Below the pieces are notes generated by a model. That model had not been told where the DNA came from. It worked only from the letters and a program-made list of their open reading frames with translations, and made no database searches. Shown here in pieces: positions 1 through 10,160 of a DNA stretch of 64,000 nt. Positions within the stretch are counted from its first letter, which is position 1. Each line of letters opens with the position of its first letter. The stretch is from Cristatella mucedo. Taxonomy: Eukaryota; Bryozoa; Phylactolaemata; Cristatellidae. The translations under genes and the position numbers were made by a program. The stretch is from NCBI GenBank assembly GCA_009760855.2, contig WPIO01000001.1, forward strand, positions 2,350,501-2,414,500. Direction: 5' to 3'.

Positions 1-903
1 GGGCGCTCGAGCCCCGCGGAATGCTTGAGGCGACTGGGTGGAGATTACTTTCCCCCTAGGCACTGAACAAGCAACTTTTTTAAATTTTGAATGAAGATAT
101 TGTATTTGCAGGATAATGGAGCGGATACAAAACCCTCAATCTCGCCGAGAGCCGCTGAGGTGTATGAGTCGGAAGGACCTAGTCGTTTCTTCATTTCGGC
201 ATCCGGAAAGTTTCAAGAAATAGCAGCTGAAAAAAGCTATGCCGTCATAGCCACCAACGAATTTTCCTCGACTGATTGCGCATCGACGTTGTGATGACTT
301 GCAACTTGAGTTAGCGAGCGCCTCCGTTCAAGCCACTCGTTTAAGGCTCGCTCGCTGTAAATGGAGACACCGACGATATCAGCGGAAGCAATTGCGTACG
401 GTTGACAAACTGCTCCCTAAATGAGGCGGGCTCGTCCGCTATAGCAGCCAGTCATAAGTTAACTCTATTTTTTCGCCATCATTGCTATGCCCTGAGCATG
501 CTTTGCAGGCGAACCTAGCTACCATTGCTTTGACGGCAGACAACGACGGAGGGTAGCGAACTGTGGAGATAATGAAAACAAATAAATTTGAATTTGCTCC
601 CGACCTTATACGTAGTTCGTCAATACTTGAAAACAGAGTTGTGAGAAAAGGAAACCTGTAATATGTAGTAGTGCTGATGAAGGCAACCTGCAATACGCAG
701 CAGTACTATGACATCCAGGTTCTCATAGGCGTGACTAAATTGATATGCCTTGTGGCTGTAGGTTTTAAAAACCGATCAGAATAGCACGGTCCTTGTAAAT
801 TGGTTATCGCATCGTCATAACGAGTTTACCCAAGCAGTGCGAGGTTTTGGACGGACGGTGTGGGCGGAGGAGTTGGCAGAGAGGATATGCGTTTGACATC
901 GCT
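1..903. other. unassigned DNA, no gene recognised
   Basis: Only short open frames are present (67 codons at 91-294 on the plus strand and 84 codons at 439-693 on the minus strand). Neither has a recognisable domain, a splice context or a repeat match inside the window. Confidence 0.5.
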
Positions 904-1002
904 AAAAAATAATGCACTCGCTATATCGCCCAAAGAGAACGCAGTCTCTTTCAAGGCACTTTACAATGGCTGCGAAGGAAATACAATCAAATGATTAGTG
1001 GT
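904..1002 (-). mobile_element. LINE-A 3' tail fragment (diverged)
   Basis: Read on the minus strand this is the end of LINE-A. It has the stem-loop arms (AAAGAGACT then GTTCTCTTTGGGCG) followed by AGTGCATTATT. On the plus strand it reads AATAATGCACTCG, the hairpin region, then GGCTGCGAAGGAAATACAATC, aligning with the better copies at 12342 and 53685. Divergence is high, so it is an old copy cut off upstream. Confidence 0.6.
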
Positions 1003-1291
1003 AAAAAAGCAGTTAGGCTAGGAAAGTCTATGAGAGCTGATCTTTTTTTCATTTTTATACTTTGCAAGAATGACATTACCAGTCTCCTGCTATTCCGATC
1101 TTTTTTAAAACCTTATTATCAATTTTCTCCACTGTCAAGGTGTTTCAAGGCTCTTGAAAGATATATACCGCAGGTTGGTTTTGGCTGACCCCCCCTCTGT
1201 GACTTACCGATACATGCGTTCGGTTCCAACTGAGCTCAGCTGCTTTTGGTATGTGGACGCTGAGATCAGTCGTATTGTTGCTTTTCTTGTC

Positions 1292-1371
1292 TTTCTTAAT
1301 GCTAATGCATTGAAGAACAAGGCAAGTTGTAGCCTTTGGTGAGAGCACGTGTACTAGTCAACGCTCTCTTG
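1292..1371. repeat. 80-bp dispersed repeat, copy 1
   Basis: An 80-bp stretch beginning TTTCTTAATGCTAATGCATT and ending ACGCTCTCTTG recurs at 32258-32337 with one difference by eye (A or G at the second base of the CTAGTC context). Flanking sequence differs on both sides, and no family match is recognised elsewhere in the window. Confidence 0.85.
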
Positions 1372-1806
1372 ACCCTGCAGCTCAGTTAAGATCGTTGCTT
1401 GACATAATCATTGCCCATAGCTTGACTGCCAGTCAAGCCTTCGGCAGTGTGCCTCGTCTGACTCACAGACGAGTCATTGCCTTCGCTTGCGTCCATAGCT
1501 GCCGAATTAGAGCCTCGACCTTCCTTTAAGTTGGCGCTCACGTAGGAGAGCGATAGGCCACCCAAAGTGTAAAGGGTGACTGACACGAGTCCAGCCGCAT
1601 AGCTTGACCAGATGCTCACACATACCGCCTATGGCCATAGCTGGGTTGTCAGTTGCTGCTCGAATCATCGCGACAATGTTCATGTAACGGATTTCGTCCC
1701 GGATTCTCTTGACAAAACTACTGCATCAGGATGTGAAAGTATCGAGCTCAGTGAGTGCTTAGCACTAGTGACAGAGCTAGCTGTGCTGGCTCTTAGGTTG
1801 AGACAG
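1372..1806. other. unassigned DNA with two adjacent short hairpins
   Basis: Two small perfect inverted repeats lie side by side. At 1420-1438 there is a 9-bp stem (GCTTGACTG / CAGTCAAGC) with a 1-nt loop. At 1453-1473 there is an 8-bp stem (CTCGTCTG / CAGACGAG) with a 5-nt loop. Both are followed by mixed-sequence DNA with no supported gene. Short hairpins of this size can arise by chance. Confidence 0.45.
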
Positions 1807-1873
1807 TAATATAAATATATATTGTAATATATTAAATATATTATTAATTATACTATTAATATAGTAATATATT
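1807..1873. repeat. AT-rich low-complexity tract
   Basis: Almost pure A/T built from TAATATATTA-like words over about 67 bp. Confidence 0.85.
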
Positions 1874-2092
1874 GGCTGCGAAGCAGATTCGTAAAGTCTC
1901 CACTAGCTGATGCCACAGCCTCATTCATATAGTTGGCAGGACTGCTGCAGCCATCAGTCCACCTTGACGCTAAGAATAAACAAACTCCTGCTGCAGAGCT
2001 CAATCCCAGGACGCGTTTCCTGAAATACGCTGCCTTTCGACAAGGATTTCGAGCAATTTTCAGTGGAAAAATTCTCAAAGACGACTGCAACT

Positions 2093-2969
2093 TGTGTGTG
2101 CATGTGTTTGTATCTGTGTGTGCGTGATGTGTGTGTGTGCAAGAGTGTGTGTGTGTGTGTGTCTCTGAGTGTGTTGCAAGTGTGTGTCTGTGTGTATATG
2201 TGTGTGTGTCTGCTTACATGCGCACGTATGTGTGCAAATGTGTGTGTATGCATATATGTGCATACGTGTTTGTGTATGAGCACGTGTGTGGTGTGTGTGT
2301 GGTCCATGTGTGAATGTGTATATGTGTGTGTGTGTGTCAGTGTGCACGTGTGGGATGTGTATGTGTGGTTCAGACGTCCGTGCTTGTATGTGTGTTTCGG
2401 TGTGTTAGTCTGTGTGTGCATGCAAGCATGCATCCGAGTGTGTGAGTTTGTGCTTGTGCATGTGTTGTGTGTGTTTGCGTGCTTAAATACCCGTGTGTGT
2501 GTGTGTGCACGTGTGTGTGAGTGTGCATATGTACGCGTGTGGTATGTGTGTGGTATGTGTATGTGTGTGTGTGTGTATGCGTGCGTACGTGTGTGTGTGT
2601 GTGTGGTCCAGACGTCCGTATGCGTGTATGTGCGTGTTTGTGTGCAAGTGTGTGTGTGTGTGTGTGTGTGTATATGTCTGTGTGCAAGTGTGTGTGCATG
2701 CCTGTGCAAGTGTGTGTGTATCTGTTTGTGGGTGTACATGTGTGTTTGTCTATGTGTATGTACTTTTGTACGTGTGTGTATGTGTGTTTGCAAGTGTGTG
2801 CCGGTATGTGTGACTACATGTAAACATGTCAGTGTATGTGTGTGTTTGTTTGCGAGTGTCTGTGTGTGTATGCATGTGTGTGCGTGCATGTGCAAGTGTA
2901 TCCACGAGTGTGTATGCGTATGTGTTCTTAATGTGTGTGTGTGTATGTATGTTTGTGTGTGGTGTGTGA
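2093..2969. repeat. (TG)n-rich cryptic simple repeat, about 880 bp
   Basis: The block is dominated by TGTGTG, TGTATG and TGCATG words. The motif CAGACGTCCGT occurs twice inside it (2371-2381 and 2609-2619), 238 bp apart, suggesting internal duplication on top of slippage. Both strands have long open frames coding only Cys/Val or His/Thr strings; these are repeat artefacts, not genes. Alternating purine-pyrimidine sequence of this length can adopt Z-DNA. Confidence 0.9.
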
Positions 2970-3708
2970 GGCTGTGACTCTGCAAGTGTGCACGCCCTTG
3001 CAGGAAGACGTGCACGCAACAAACATTTGTTCCCTATCCACGTTTGGCTTAACCTTGAAGACAAGGTACTGTCACTTCATCACGACCTACTATATACGGT
3101 TTAGTCTTTTAGTAGACCCCCTTTTGCTTAGTGGAAGCACGACTGATGTCTGACACGACTTTTTTACCATAGCATAGCAATAAATCAGCCACTGAATGAC
3201 TTTCCACTATCACCAGCTATCTGTTGACAGTGATTACTACAGCAGCTAGCAGTCTGCAGGTTGTAATGATTATACTGTGCTTCTCCTTTTGTCAGCAGCT
3301 ACCGAATTTGATCAAACCATTGGCAGGCACACCAAATAAACTATAGTGCAAGTTCATTTTATCAGCATCGATCCATGTCGTCTTGGTGGGGGTGAAAGGC
3401 TTTAGTTAACAATCGATTGCCTTAAGCCCACGAATTGCTTCGTGTTTCGTTGTGACCCATGCACGAAATCTAGAAATTTACCCTCCTGTCGTAGCAGCTT
3501 CGTTGTGGCAACAATGGTGATTACAACTAGCACCTACTGGATTAAAAGCAAAACAAAAATCTAACGAAATCAGATAAGTGCAGTGGAAATGCGAGCACGG
3601 CTGCACACTGCTGTTTCACTCAAGAAAGATTCGAGCTTTTTTACAATATCTAGTCCTCATCTCACTCGCTGTAGAGCTTTAGTCCACACAACTGACGTAG
3701 CTACCTTC
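2970..3708. other. unassigned DNA
   Basis: No open frame above about 70 codons and no match to the repeat families found elsewhere in the window. Confidence 0.45.
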
Positions 3709-4190
3709 ATGTAATGTAATGAATCTCCGTCAGTAACTTCACAAATACTAAGTGGATGTTACTTCGGGAGTTCTGTAGCCAACAGAGTTAATCTCACGCA
3801 ACAAAGAGAAAGTGGGAAGCATAGCAGAGTCAGGAGAATAGTTGAGGTATTGAGTGGCATGGCAGTAGCAGCTCAAGACCACTGAAAAGGATGTGCCATA
3901 GTCGGCAGCAGGAGAGTAGCTGTCTTTGTGTAAGAATCATGGAAGCGAGTTCCACAGTCTACCTGTAGAGCTAAAGCTTCTGTCACCAAAGATCTTTAAG
4001 CCGGGAATGAACAGCTAATTTATTGTTCATATAGTACATGAGGGCCCGGGAGGCTAAAACTGGGGGAACAGTTCTGCTAGGTATGGAGGAGCCAAGCCTT
4101 TGCGTGCCTTGCGGGTCACTGTAAGAACTTTTGCAAACCAGCCTTGCAGCCATATTCATAGCCATTCGCAGTGGCATAGTTGCTTTCATG
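3709..4190 (-). mobile_element. LINE-B 3' part (truncated, with internal deletion)
   Basis: On the minus strand the element ends in a TGTAA-type pentanucleotide tail, seen as ATGTAATGTAAT at 3709-3720. It matches the copies at 18240, 31199, 36571 and 49493 through words such as AAAGAGAAAGTGGGAAGCAT and TGTGCCATAGTCGGCAGCAG. Compared with 49493-51150 it lacks about 60 bp near 4122 and is cut off near 4190. The coding part corresponds to the region after the reverse transcriptase (the SFSSAGPRLW block) and is broken. Confidence 0.8.
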
Positions 4191-4737
4191 ACTGGGCGTT
4201 TCAATACTCCAGCTGCTTCTCGTCCTATCAACAAAGCTCTCATGAGTACCGCGATTAATGCAAAAAGCCACAGGAAATACTTGAGTCGGAAGATGCCACG
4301 GCGCAATGCGGCAAACCACCATCTGCTTACGCCCGAGAACGCGTCGCTAAGCTCCCAGTGCGGGGCGTCGTCGCTGCAAGAAACCTCACTGGAGTCAGAT
4401 GCAAATCACTTGCGATTCTCTTGGGAAAAAACTATTTTTTGCCAAGCGGGTTGACAAGGAACGTACCCGCCACGCGTCGCTAGCGGCGTCGGGAAGACCC
4501 ACCAGGTGGCAAGCGGCGCAAAAGCCAGCGTACGGATGGATAGTGGCGGGAAAATCCGCGGCTGACGAACAGACTCGCCAGGCGGCCCGCCGGCCGGAAG
4601 ACCCGCATAGCGATCAGCGGCGGACAACGGGATGCCGGCAGAAGTCGTCGAACACGGCATCAAAGCCTTGAAGCAATAAGGGGTCCGTACCTTATCGCTG
4701 CACTGGGGCAGCTCTCGGCTTAGCCGCGATGGGAGCC
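4191..4737. other. GC-rich unassigned DNA
   Basis: Overlapping open frames of 90 to 116 codons occur on both strands between 4399 and 4756. They overlap in several frames, as GC-rich DNA allows, and show no recognisable domain. Confidence 0.4.
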
Positions 4738-4930
4738 CTTGCCTTAGTGGGGTCAACTAGGGCGCCTAGTACAGACCTCCCAGCTCCTGATCCACCTTCA
4801 GCTCAGGTTAGAATGGAGCTGTATGCAGGCGATGCGGTTAGGAGATGGACTAATGTGCTTGCCTTAGCGGGTTCGACTAGGACAACTAGTACACGTCCGG
4901 CACCTGGTCCACCCGCTAAAGTTAGAATTG
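4738..4930. repeat. imperfect tandem duplication, period about 120 bp
   Basis: Copy 1 (4738-4816) and copy 2 (4858-4930) share CTTGCCTTAG, TCAACTAGG/TCGACTAGG, CTAGTACA and GTTAGAAT in the same order, spaced 120 bp apart. A third, partial copy of the right half lies at 5651-5710. Confidence 0.7.
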
Positions 4931-5650
4931 TAACCGGGTTCCAGCGGTCAAAGGCTAATTCCCGCCAAACCCCGCCATCCTCCGGCCACGCTGCCGCTCG
5001 CCATGCCGCCGAGCTAGGGTAAGACGAGCGGCCGTCAGGTTTAACATCTTTATAACGCAGGCGCCAACAACAACAGGTGAACTAAACAAGTCTACAGGGA
5101 GGGTCCTATACACAATACACTACGTGGGCGCAAGACGACGCAGCAAGCGCGAACAAACGTGTTAGTTGGGCTCAGTCGGCTTCTGCAGTCCTGTCGTTGT
5201 ACCGACTCCGAATCCAGCAGTACGAGCGTACGCCGTCCAAAACCCGGCTGGCTGAGTAACTGCTGGCTAGTCTGAGTCGGCAACTACCACAGTCGTAAAC
5301 TTCCACCGAAAGACGCCAACACACGGGGGTCACGAACATGCTACGCGGGGAAAGCGGAATAAAAACAAGTCAACAACGAGCGAGCTATCCAGCTCCGCTC
5401 GGGCCTTGGGTACTAGTTCCCTTGCGTGCGTGGCAGCATCGCCGGAGCACGCCTGCACGAATCCAGGTGCATAACTCGGCGAGACCGGGAGCCTCCAACA
5501 CCACGACTTACTTGGCCAACTTCCCGTACCCAAGAGCCCCGGCGACCTCACGTCACCGCATACATCCGGCCATACCATAGGGTCCGACCCCGGCCTAGCC
5601 GGTGACCCTAACCCTCACCATAGCCGTCCGATGCCAAACGAACCCAGCCT
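4931..5650. other. GC-rich unassigned DNA
   Basis: No domain is recognised. The longest open frames are about 80 codons on overlapping frames and strands (5330-5580). Confidence 0.4.
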
Positions 5651-5710
5651 GGGTACAGAATGAAGCCTGGTGCAGACGATGCGGTCAGGATGTGCACCGA
5701 CTAATGGGCT
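5651..5710. repeat. partial third copy of the 4738-4930 repeat
   Basis: Shares the ordered words AGAATG, GCAGACGATGCGGT, AGGATG and ACTAATG with 4807-4860. It is separated from the tandem pair by about 720 bp. Confidence 0.6.
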
Positions 5711-5983
5711 GAAGTAGAAATAGCAGCTACACGCGAGGTCAGGAGTTGAGAGGAGAGAGAATATAATGATGGGATGACTGACAGAGCTAAGAGCTGCAGC
5801 GTGGTAGTCGATGCGAGACTACGCTGCGAGAGCACGAGAGACGAACCTCCGGCGACGAACAGCTAAGTGCAACTTACACCGCTCAGTTGTGTTCTGCCGG
5901 CTACTCAGTTAGCTGCTCGTATCTTGGGATGTTGTAGCGGCCCGCCTTCGGGGTTGGGACAATCGCTAGCGACGCGCGCGTAG
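5711..5983. other. unassigned DNA
   Basis: No gene or repeat recognised. Confidence 0.4.
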
Positions 5984-6134
5984 GATAGTTTATTACACGC
6001 GGGCTTCGGGCGTTCGTGCAGTTAACTCCGTCGGTCCGGTGCGCGCCGCGTAAACTCACAGGTTAGTGTATTATACTCGGGCTTCGGGAGTTCTCACGCA
6101 GTTAATTCCGTCGGTCCGGTGCGCGCCGCGTAAA
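5984..6134. repeat. tandem duplication, unit about 72 bp, GC-rich
   Basis: The two copies (5984-6054 and 6062-6134) share GGGCTTCGGG, GCAGTTAA, TCCGTCGGTCCGGTGCGCGC and CGCGTAAA, separated by a short linker. The 3' halves are nearly identical. Confidence 0.85.
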
Positions 6135-6225
6135 GCGCTTGAGCCGGCGCGCAACCACTACTAACAAGCCCACGATAAGCTGTCGCTTTCGGCGCCCAGC
6201 TGTGGCCGCTTGTGTTTTAACCACA

Positions 6226-6259
6226 CTGCAGCGCTGCACTACACAGTGCAGCGCTGCAG
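6226..6259. repeat. perfect 14-bp stem hairpin
   Basis: The left arm CTGCAGCGCTGCAC (6226-6239) is the exact reverse complement of the right arm GTGCAGCGCTGCAG (6246-6259), with loop TACACA. Each arm is itself nearly palindromic around GCAGCGCTGC. Confidence 0.85.
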
Positions 6260-6334
6260 AGAGCCGGGGCACGACACGAGCTCGCTGCTCGGTTACAATT
6301 CTAATAGGCCCGTGCCCTTAGTGTAGACCAGTCT

Positions 6335-6359
6335 GTTTGACAGCAATCAGCTGTCAAAC
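6335..6359. repeat. perfect 10-bp stem hairpin
   Basis: Arms GTTTGACAGC and GCTGTCAAAC enclose a 5-nt loop AATCA. It lies 75 bp after the 14-bp hairpin. Confidence 0.8.
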
Positions 6360-7150
6360 TTACAGCATTCAGTGCCGTTGTGTGAATGCCAGCGTGCAAT
6401 TGACTATTAAATGAGTAGTGCTTTTTATAACGTTAAATTAAACATTATCGCACAACCCGTTCCCAATCGATATATTTCAGGGGGCCTTAGTCGACATTTT
6501 GGTGGTCACAGCTTAGCTGGTGAGGCTTTCAAGCGATTGCCCCCATCCGTATAAAAAATGTTCAGTTCATAGTTATAGAGCAGTGATTTTATTTAATTGA
6601 TGACACTGCCCCTGATCGCTGTACGAGTGGGCCGTGACACTCGATGTGGTAAGCAGCCCGGACGTGCTATTAGTGTTTGTTTTGACAAGGGAGTCGGGGG
6701 ACTCCGGTGGGCGAGACGGGCGAGGAGAGTCGTGCTTCGCCCTGCTACGTGTGGAGATGGAATAAACTGGTGGTGTTGCTCGTCGGCCGGTGTCCTGTGC
6801 CGCTTGCGACCATAATTCAGACTACAAGAGCGGCTATATGTAGCAGCAGCTTCCAACACAGTTCAAATCGCTTAGAAGAAGGAGAAGGAGACGGATCAAT
6901 TAGCTATGGAGAAGTCAGAGTCGGAGAGTTGCTGTCCGATTTTTTAAAGGCGCACCAGGGCAGATGTTTTAAGGCGTGAGCGGCACCGAAGAACGTGGCC
7001 GCCCTATGAAAGTGCCGTTGGCGAGTAATGGCGACCTCGGGCGAGAAAGCCTGCCGGCCCTCATCCATCCATCCATGAGTCGGCGCGGCTTCTTACCTGA
7101 TCACCGTGTCTCACACGCTGCCCCCTTTGCCGGCGACGGATCCTCAAGGC
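6360..7150. other. unassigned DNA
   Basis: Open frames up to 90 codons (6707-6979 plus, 6593-6859 minus) overlap each other and show no recognisable domain. Confidence 0.4.
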
Positions 7151-7261
7151 CTTATATTACTCACCATTCAATTGCATTTCCTTTGCAGCAAATGTAAAGC
7201 GCCAAGAGAGAGACTGAGTTCTCTGAGGGCGCTTGTATCAAGTGCATCATTATTGTTATTG
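7151..7261 (+). mobile_element. LINE-A 3' tail fragment
   Basis: Plus-strand LINE-A end: ACTCACCATTCAATTGCATT, GCAGCAAATGTAAAGCGCC, the stem-loop (AGAGAGACTGAGTTCTCTGA then GGGCGC), and a degraded TTATTGTTATT tail. Only about 110 bp remain, as is usual for 5'-truncated LINE insertions. Confidence 0.8.
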
Positions 7262-8061
7262 CTCGATCTGCTCAATTTCGAGCCAGCCATTATCACTCGG
7301 CTCCGACGGCTCCTGATGACCAGTTCGCAAGCACACTCCCTCCGAGGCGGTTGGGCCAGGGCTTTGTGGTGGCAGAGGTAGACCGCTCGGGCACCTGGGT
7401 ACGTGGACAGTCGACGCCCGCCGATGGCCACGGTACGCATACTGAATTGTGCTGTTGTCCGTTTGTTAGGCTGTCCGAGAGGCCACCCTGCTTCAGGTGC
7501 ATGCTCCTATTCACCAGATCGCGTTTGTATGGAGTGGTACCATTGAATGAGAAACAATTTAACAGAGTAGAGTAGGAAGGAATTCGCATAGATTGAATAA
7601 AAATCTAATTGCAATCAACAATTCCCTTCCCGTTGGCCACGGCCGTCGATATTTTTACCTGCTCGGCCATCCACTCTGAGCAGGCGCCATTCTGCAGGGT
7701 GCCTGAAGTCCAGCCACGTGGTTGCCAGAGCAAGACGTTGTTGCAGGATTGGCTCACGGAGGTGAACTATTCAGTTAGCTGCTTCAAAATCAAGCGTAGA
7801 TACGATCTGTCATACGCACCCCCCCCCCGATCGTCAGGAGCCCAATCTTTTCACTCCTTGCCAAAATGCGACTGGCCACACTGGCTCATGCGATTGCTGC
7901 ACCTGTGTGCTTGAACGGGATTTTGCGGGGCTCACTCCTGGCTTGCCGCCGGCACTGATACCTCAAACACAGAGCCTCGACCAGGAATTGACATGGCTCC
8001 GTCGCTTCGGTACCTACTTTCCTGCATGCGCCGGTAAACGAGGCTGCGACTGTTAACGGCT
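7262..8061. other. unassigned DNA
   Basis: An open frame of 101 codons (7609-7914, plus) and one of 98 codons (7293-7589, minus) are present without recognisable domains. A C9 run lies near 7820. Confidence 0.4.
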
Positions 8062-8231
8062 GGTATAGGCGTAAGATCTCAGCCTAGGGCTAAGGTGCTC
8101 GTTCTCTACGGCCTAGGTCATTGGTTCGAGTCCGGCGATGAGTGATCTTTTCTTTAACCACTGCTAGGAGTAACGATTGACCCATTGAGGCTCTCTAGCC
8201 GCTAGACAAAGGTGGTTAAAGTTAAATCGGT
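8062..8231 (+). mobile_element. SINE-1, diverged copy
   Basis: The tRNA-like head has an A-box-like CTAAGGTGCTCG and a B-box GGTTCGAGTCC near 8134. The body TGAGGCTCTCTAGCCGCTAG and the 3' end GTTAAAGTTAAATCGG align with the SINE-1 body and its GCTGTTAAATCAGC end. It is divergent, so probably an old insertion. Confidence 0.65.
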
Positions 8232-10023
8232 GAATCTGTAACCTTTAGAAGCCTTCGACCAATCCAAAGACCCGGGGGTTTCTGCGAGCACGGGCGCCTA
8301 CGTTGACTCCGGGCCCGAGCTGCCCAGAATCCCCAGAAGGCTTGACTGACAGGCAGAACCATGCTCAACTTAAGCCCACTCACTCACTTTATCCTCGGCC
8401 GTCGTCGTCGTCAATTGACGAAGCGCCTGAGGGATAGCTAGCGAATGAGGGATAACTGACCATCGGAGAAATGTCGAGCGAGCTGTTCAGGCTTGCATGA
8501 GTGCGGTGCTCGCTGAGCCCAAATGTGCGCCAAACGTAGTTCCGTAGCGCTGCGACAGCGACGAAAAGCACGGGCCACGCCGCCGCCCTCCTTGAGCTAG
8601 CCTCGTACTGGCAATAGAGTCGCAGTGGTCATCAGCATGGTCACCAGCACAGAAAGAACCAGTTGAACCTCATCCTGGCTTCGGCGGCTTTTTGATGGCG
8701 CTGTCAAAGTGGTGCAACCCGGATCCGGTCCGGCCCAGATCAATCCTGTGCCGCTTGTAGTAGTGCAGTGTCGCTGCCCGGTGACCGAAGTCGAGGCTGG
8801 CCCACAGACTGGCGGGAGAGCCCACCGACTGGCGGGCCAGCTAGAGCCAACATCGTGCCGTGTTGAGGCTTGTCATTCCGGGCCAATCGGTGTGTCCACG
8901 GAGCACTCCTAAATGTGCTTCCGGTCCCTGCTACGAGAGGCCTCTCCGCCCCAGAGTAACTGGAGGCAAGATGTATGTATTGCCTCTGAGCGGGAGACTT
9001 TTTCTGCTTCATCAGCAGCTACTGTTGGCTGATCTTGGAAATAATTTGAGCCGGTGAAATCCAAGTTTGAGTTTCTTCACCCAAAATCATTCTGCATCAC
9101 ACAGGATGAGTTTCTTCTTGGTGGTATAGCGGGCAACTAACGTTGCTACGGCGGACGTCGTCGTCGATACCAGGAGTGACGGAGCGGTTGAACACGGCTT
9201 TTCAGTGGCCTTAAATCTCCGACGCCAGCATCTGAGCTGAAGTTGCGTGGTCTCGCGTCCGTTGTAGTAAGACAAGCGCTGCGACCTCTACTCTGGCCAA
9301 CAAAGGCTTCTGCGGCTGAATACATTGCATCAATAATTCAACCGCACCATTTTATTATGTATATCATATGTGTATAATTTGTTTGTACAGCGCTCTAAGA
9401 TGGCCAACTCACTGCTCGGGCGCTTGTAACACGCCGCAGCGATTGAGCTCGGTAATCATAGGCGCGAGCCCCTTATACCGCTTTGCCAATCCAGCTAGGT
9501 GCAAGTGAATTTGCGGCTAACTAAATTGTATCTACTCATCAACCAATGTAGCTTCTAGAGTGAGTCGGTCCGATATTTGGTACCCTCGTCACTTTCAATT
9601 CGTTTATATTGTGACCTGTGAGCTTTGTACGGTATTATTCAGATGATGCAGCAATAAAGAGTTTCATGTCAACAACATTAGAGACAATAATGTGTCTAGT
9701 TGCATTCGCTAGTTAATTTTTGCACTTGCTAGCGAAAATTGAACATCGAATTTTGCGCAGAGTTACGAAACAGTAAGCGGTTGTCTTTAAATCGGATCTG
9801 TATTTCACTATATACTTAAAAAATAGGAAAATATCTTCCAAGGATAGGAAATTTCGGGGTTATCGTTCAATCTTCGATGCGTGGCTTGCTACTACTGCCT
9901 GATTTTGGCTTAGGATTCTAGTGCGATCGCGATAGAGATATTTAGCGGTTCAGTATTTTTTGGTTAGGGTTGGTGGGCAGGGGACGCTGCAGCCGGATGC
10001 CCTGCAGCTATATATAATTGTAA
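8232..10023. other. unassigned DNA, no gene recognised
   Basis: GC-rich to about 9300 and more AT-rich after that. Open frames reach 90 codons (8740-9012, minus) with no recognisable domain. 9360-10000 has almost no open frame. Confidence 0.45.
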
Positions 10024-10160
10024 ATTCAATTCATTTGTATGGCGCCCTAAGAGAACTTAATCTCTATTCAGGCGCTTCACGTATGCCTCGGGGCTCGAAC
10101 CCACGACCTCAACCTTGGTCGGGGCGAGCACCTTAACCGCTGGACCAAATCAGTTGGCCT
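10024..10160 (-). mobile_element. SINE-2 (tRNA-like head joined to the LINE-A-type 3' stem-loop)
   Basis: Read on the minus strand: A-box-like region TCCAGCGGTTAAGGTGCT (10128-10145), B-box GGGTTCGAGCCC (10091-10102), then GAAGCGCCTGAATAGAGATT, AAGTTCTCTTAGGGCGCC and CATACAAATGAATTG. The stem-loop part is closely similar to the LINE-A 3' end (GCGCCTAGAAAGAGATTGAG, TTCTCTGAGGGCGC). SINEs carrying the 3' end of a partner LINE are a known arrangement, and this composition suggests LINE-A mobilised it. Other copies are at 36041, 39565 and 51450. Confidence 0.8.

Noticed and set aside
1954-3064. Long open frames (up to 353 codons) of His/Thr or Cys/Val on both strands
   Set aside because: They are translations of the TG-rich simple repeat with no other coding evidence.
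9961-10023. Possible additional element next to SINE-2 (GCTGCAGCCGGATGCCCTGC)
   Set aside because: Short GC-rich words only, with no second copy in the window.
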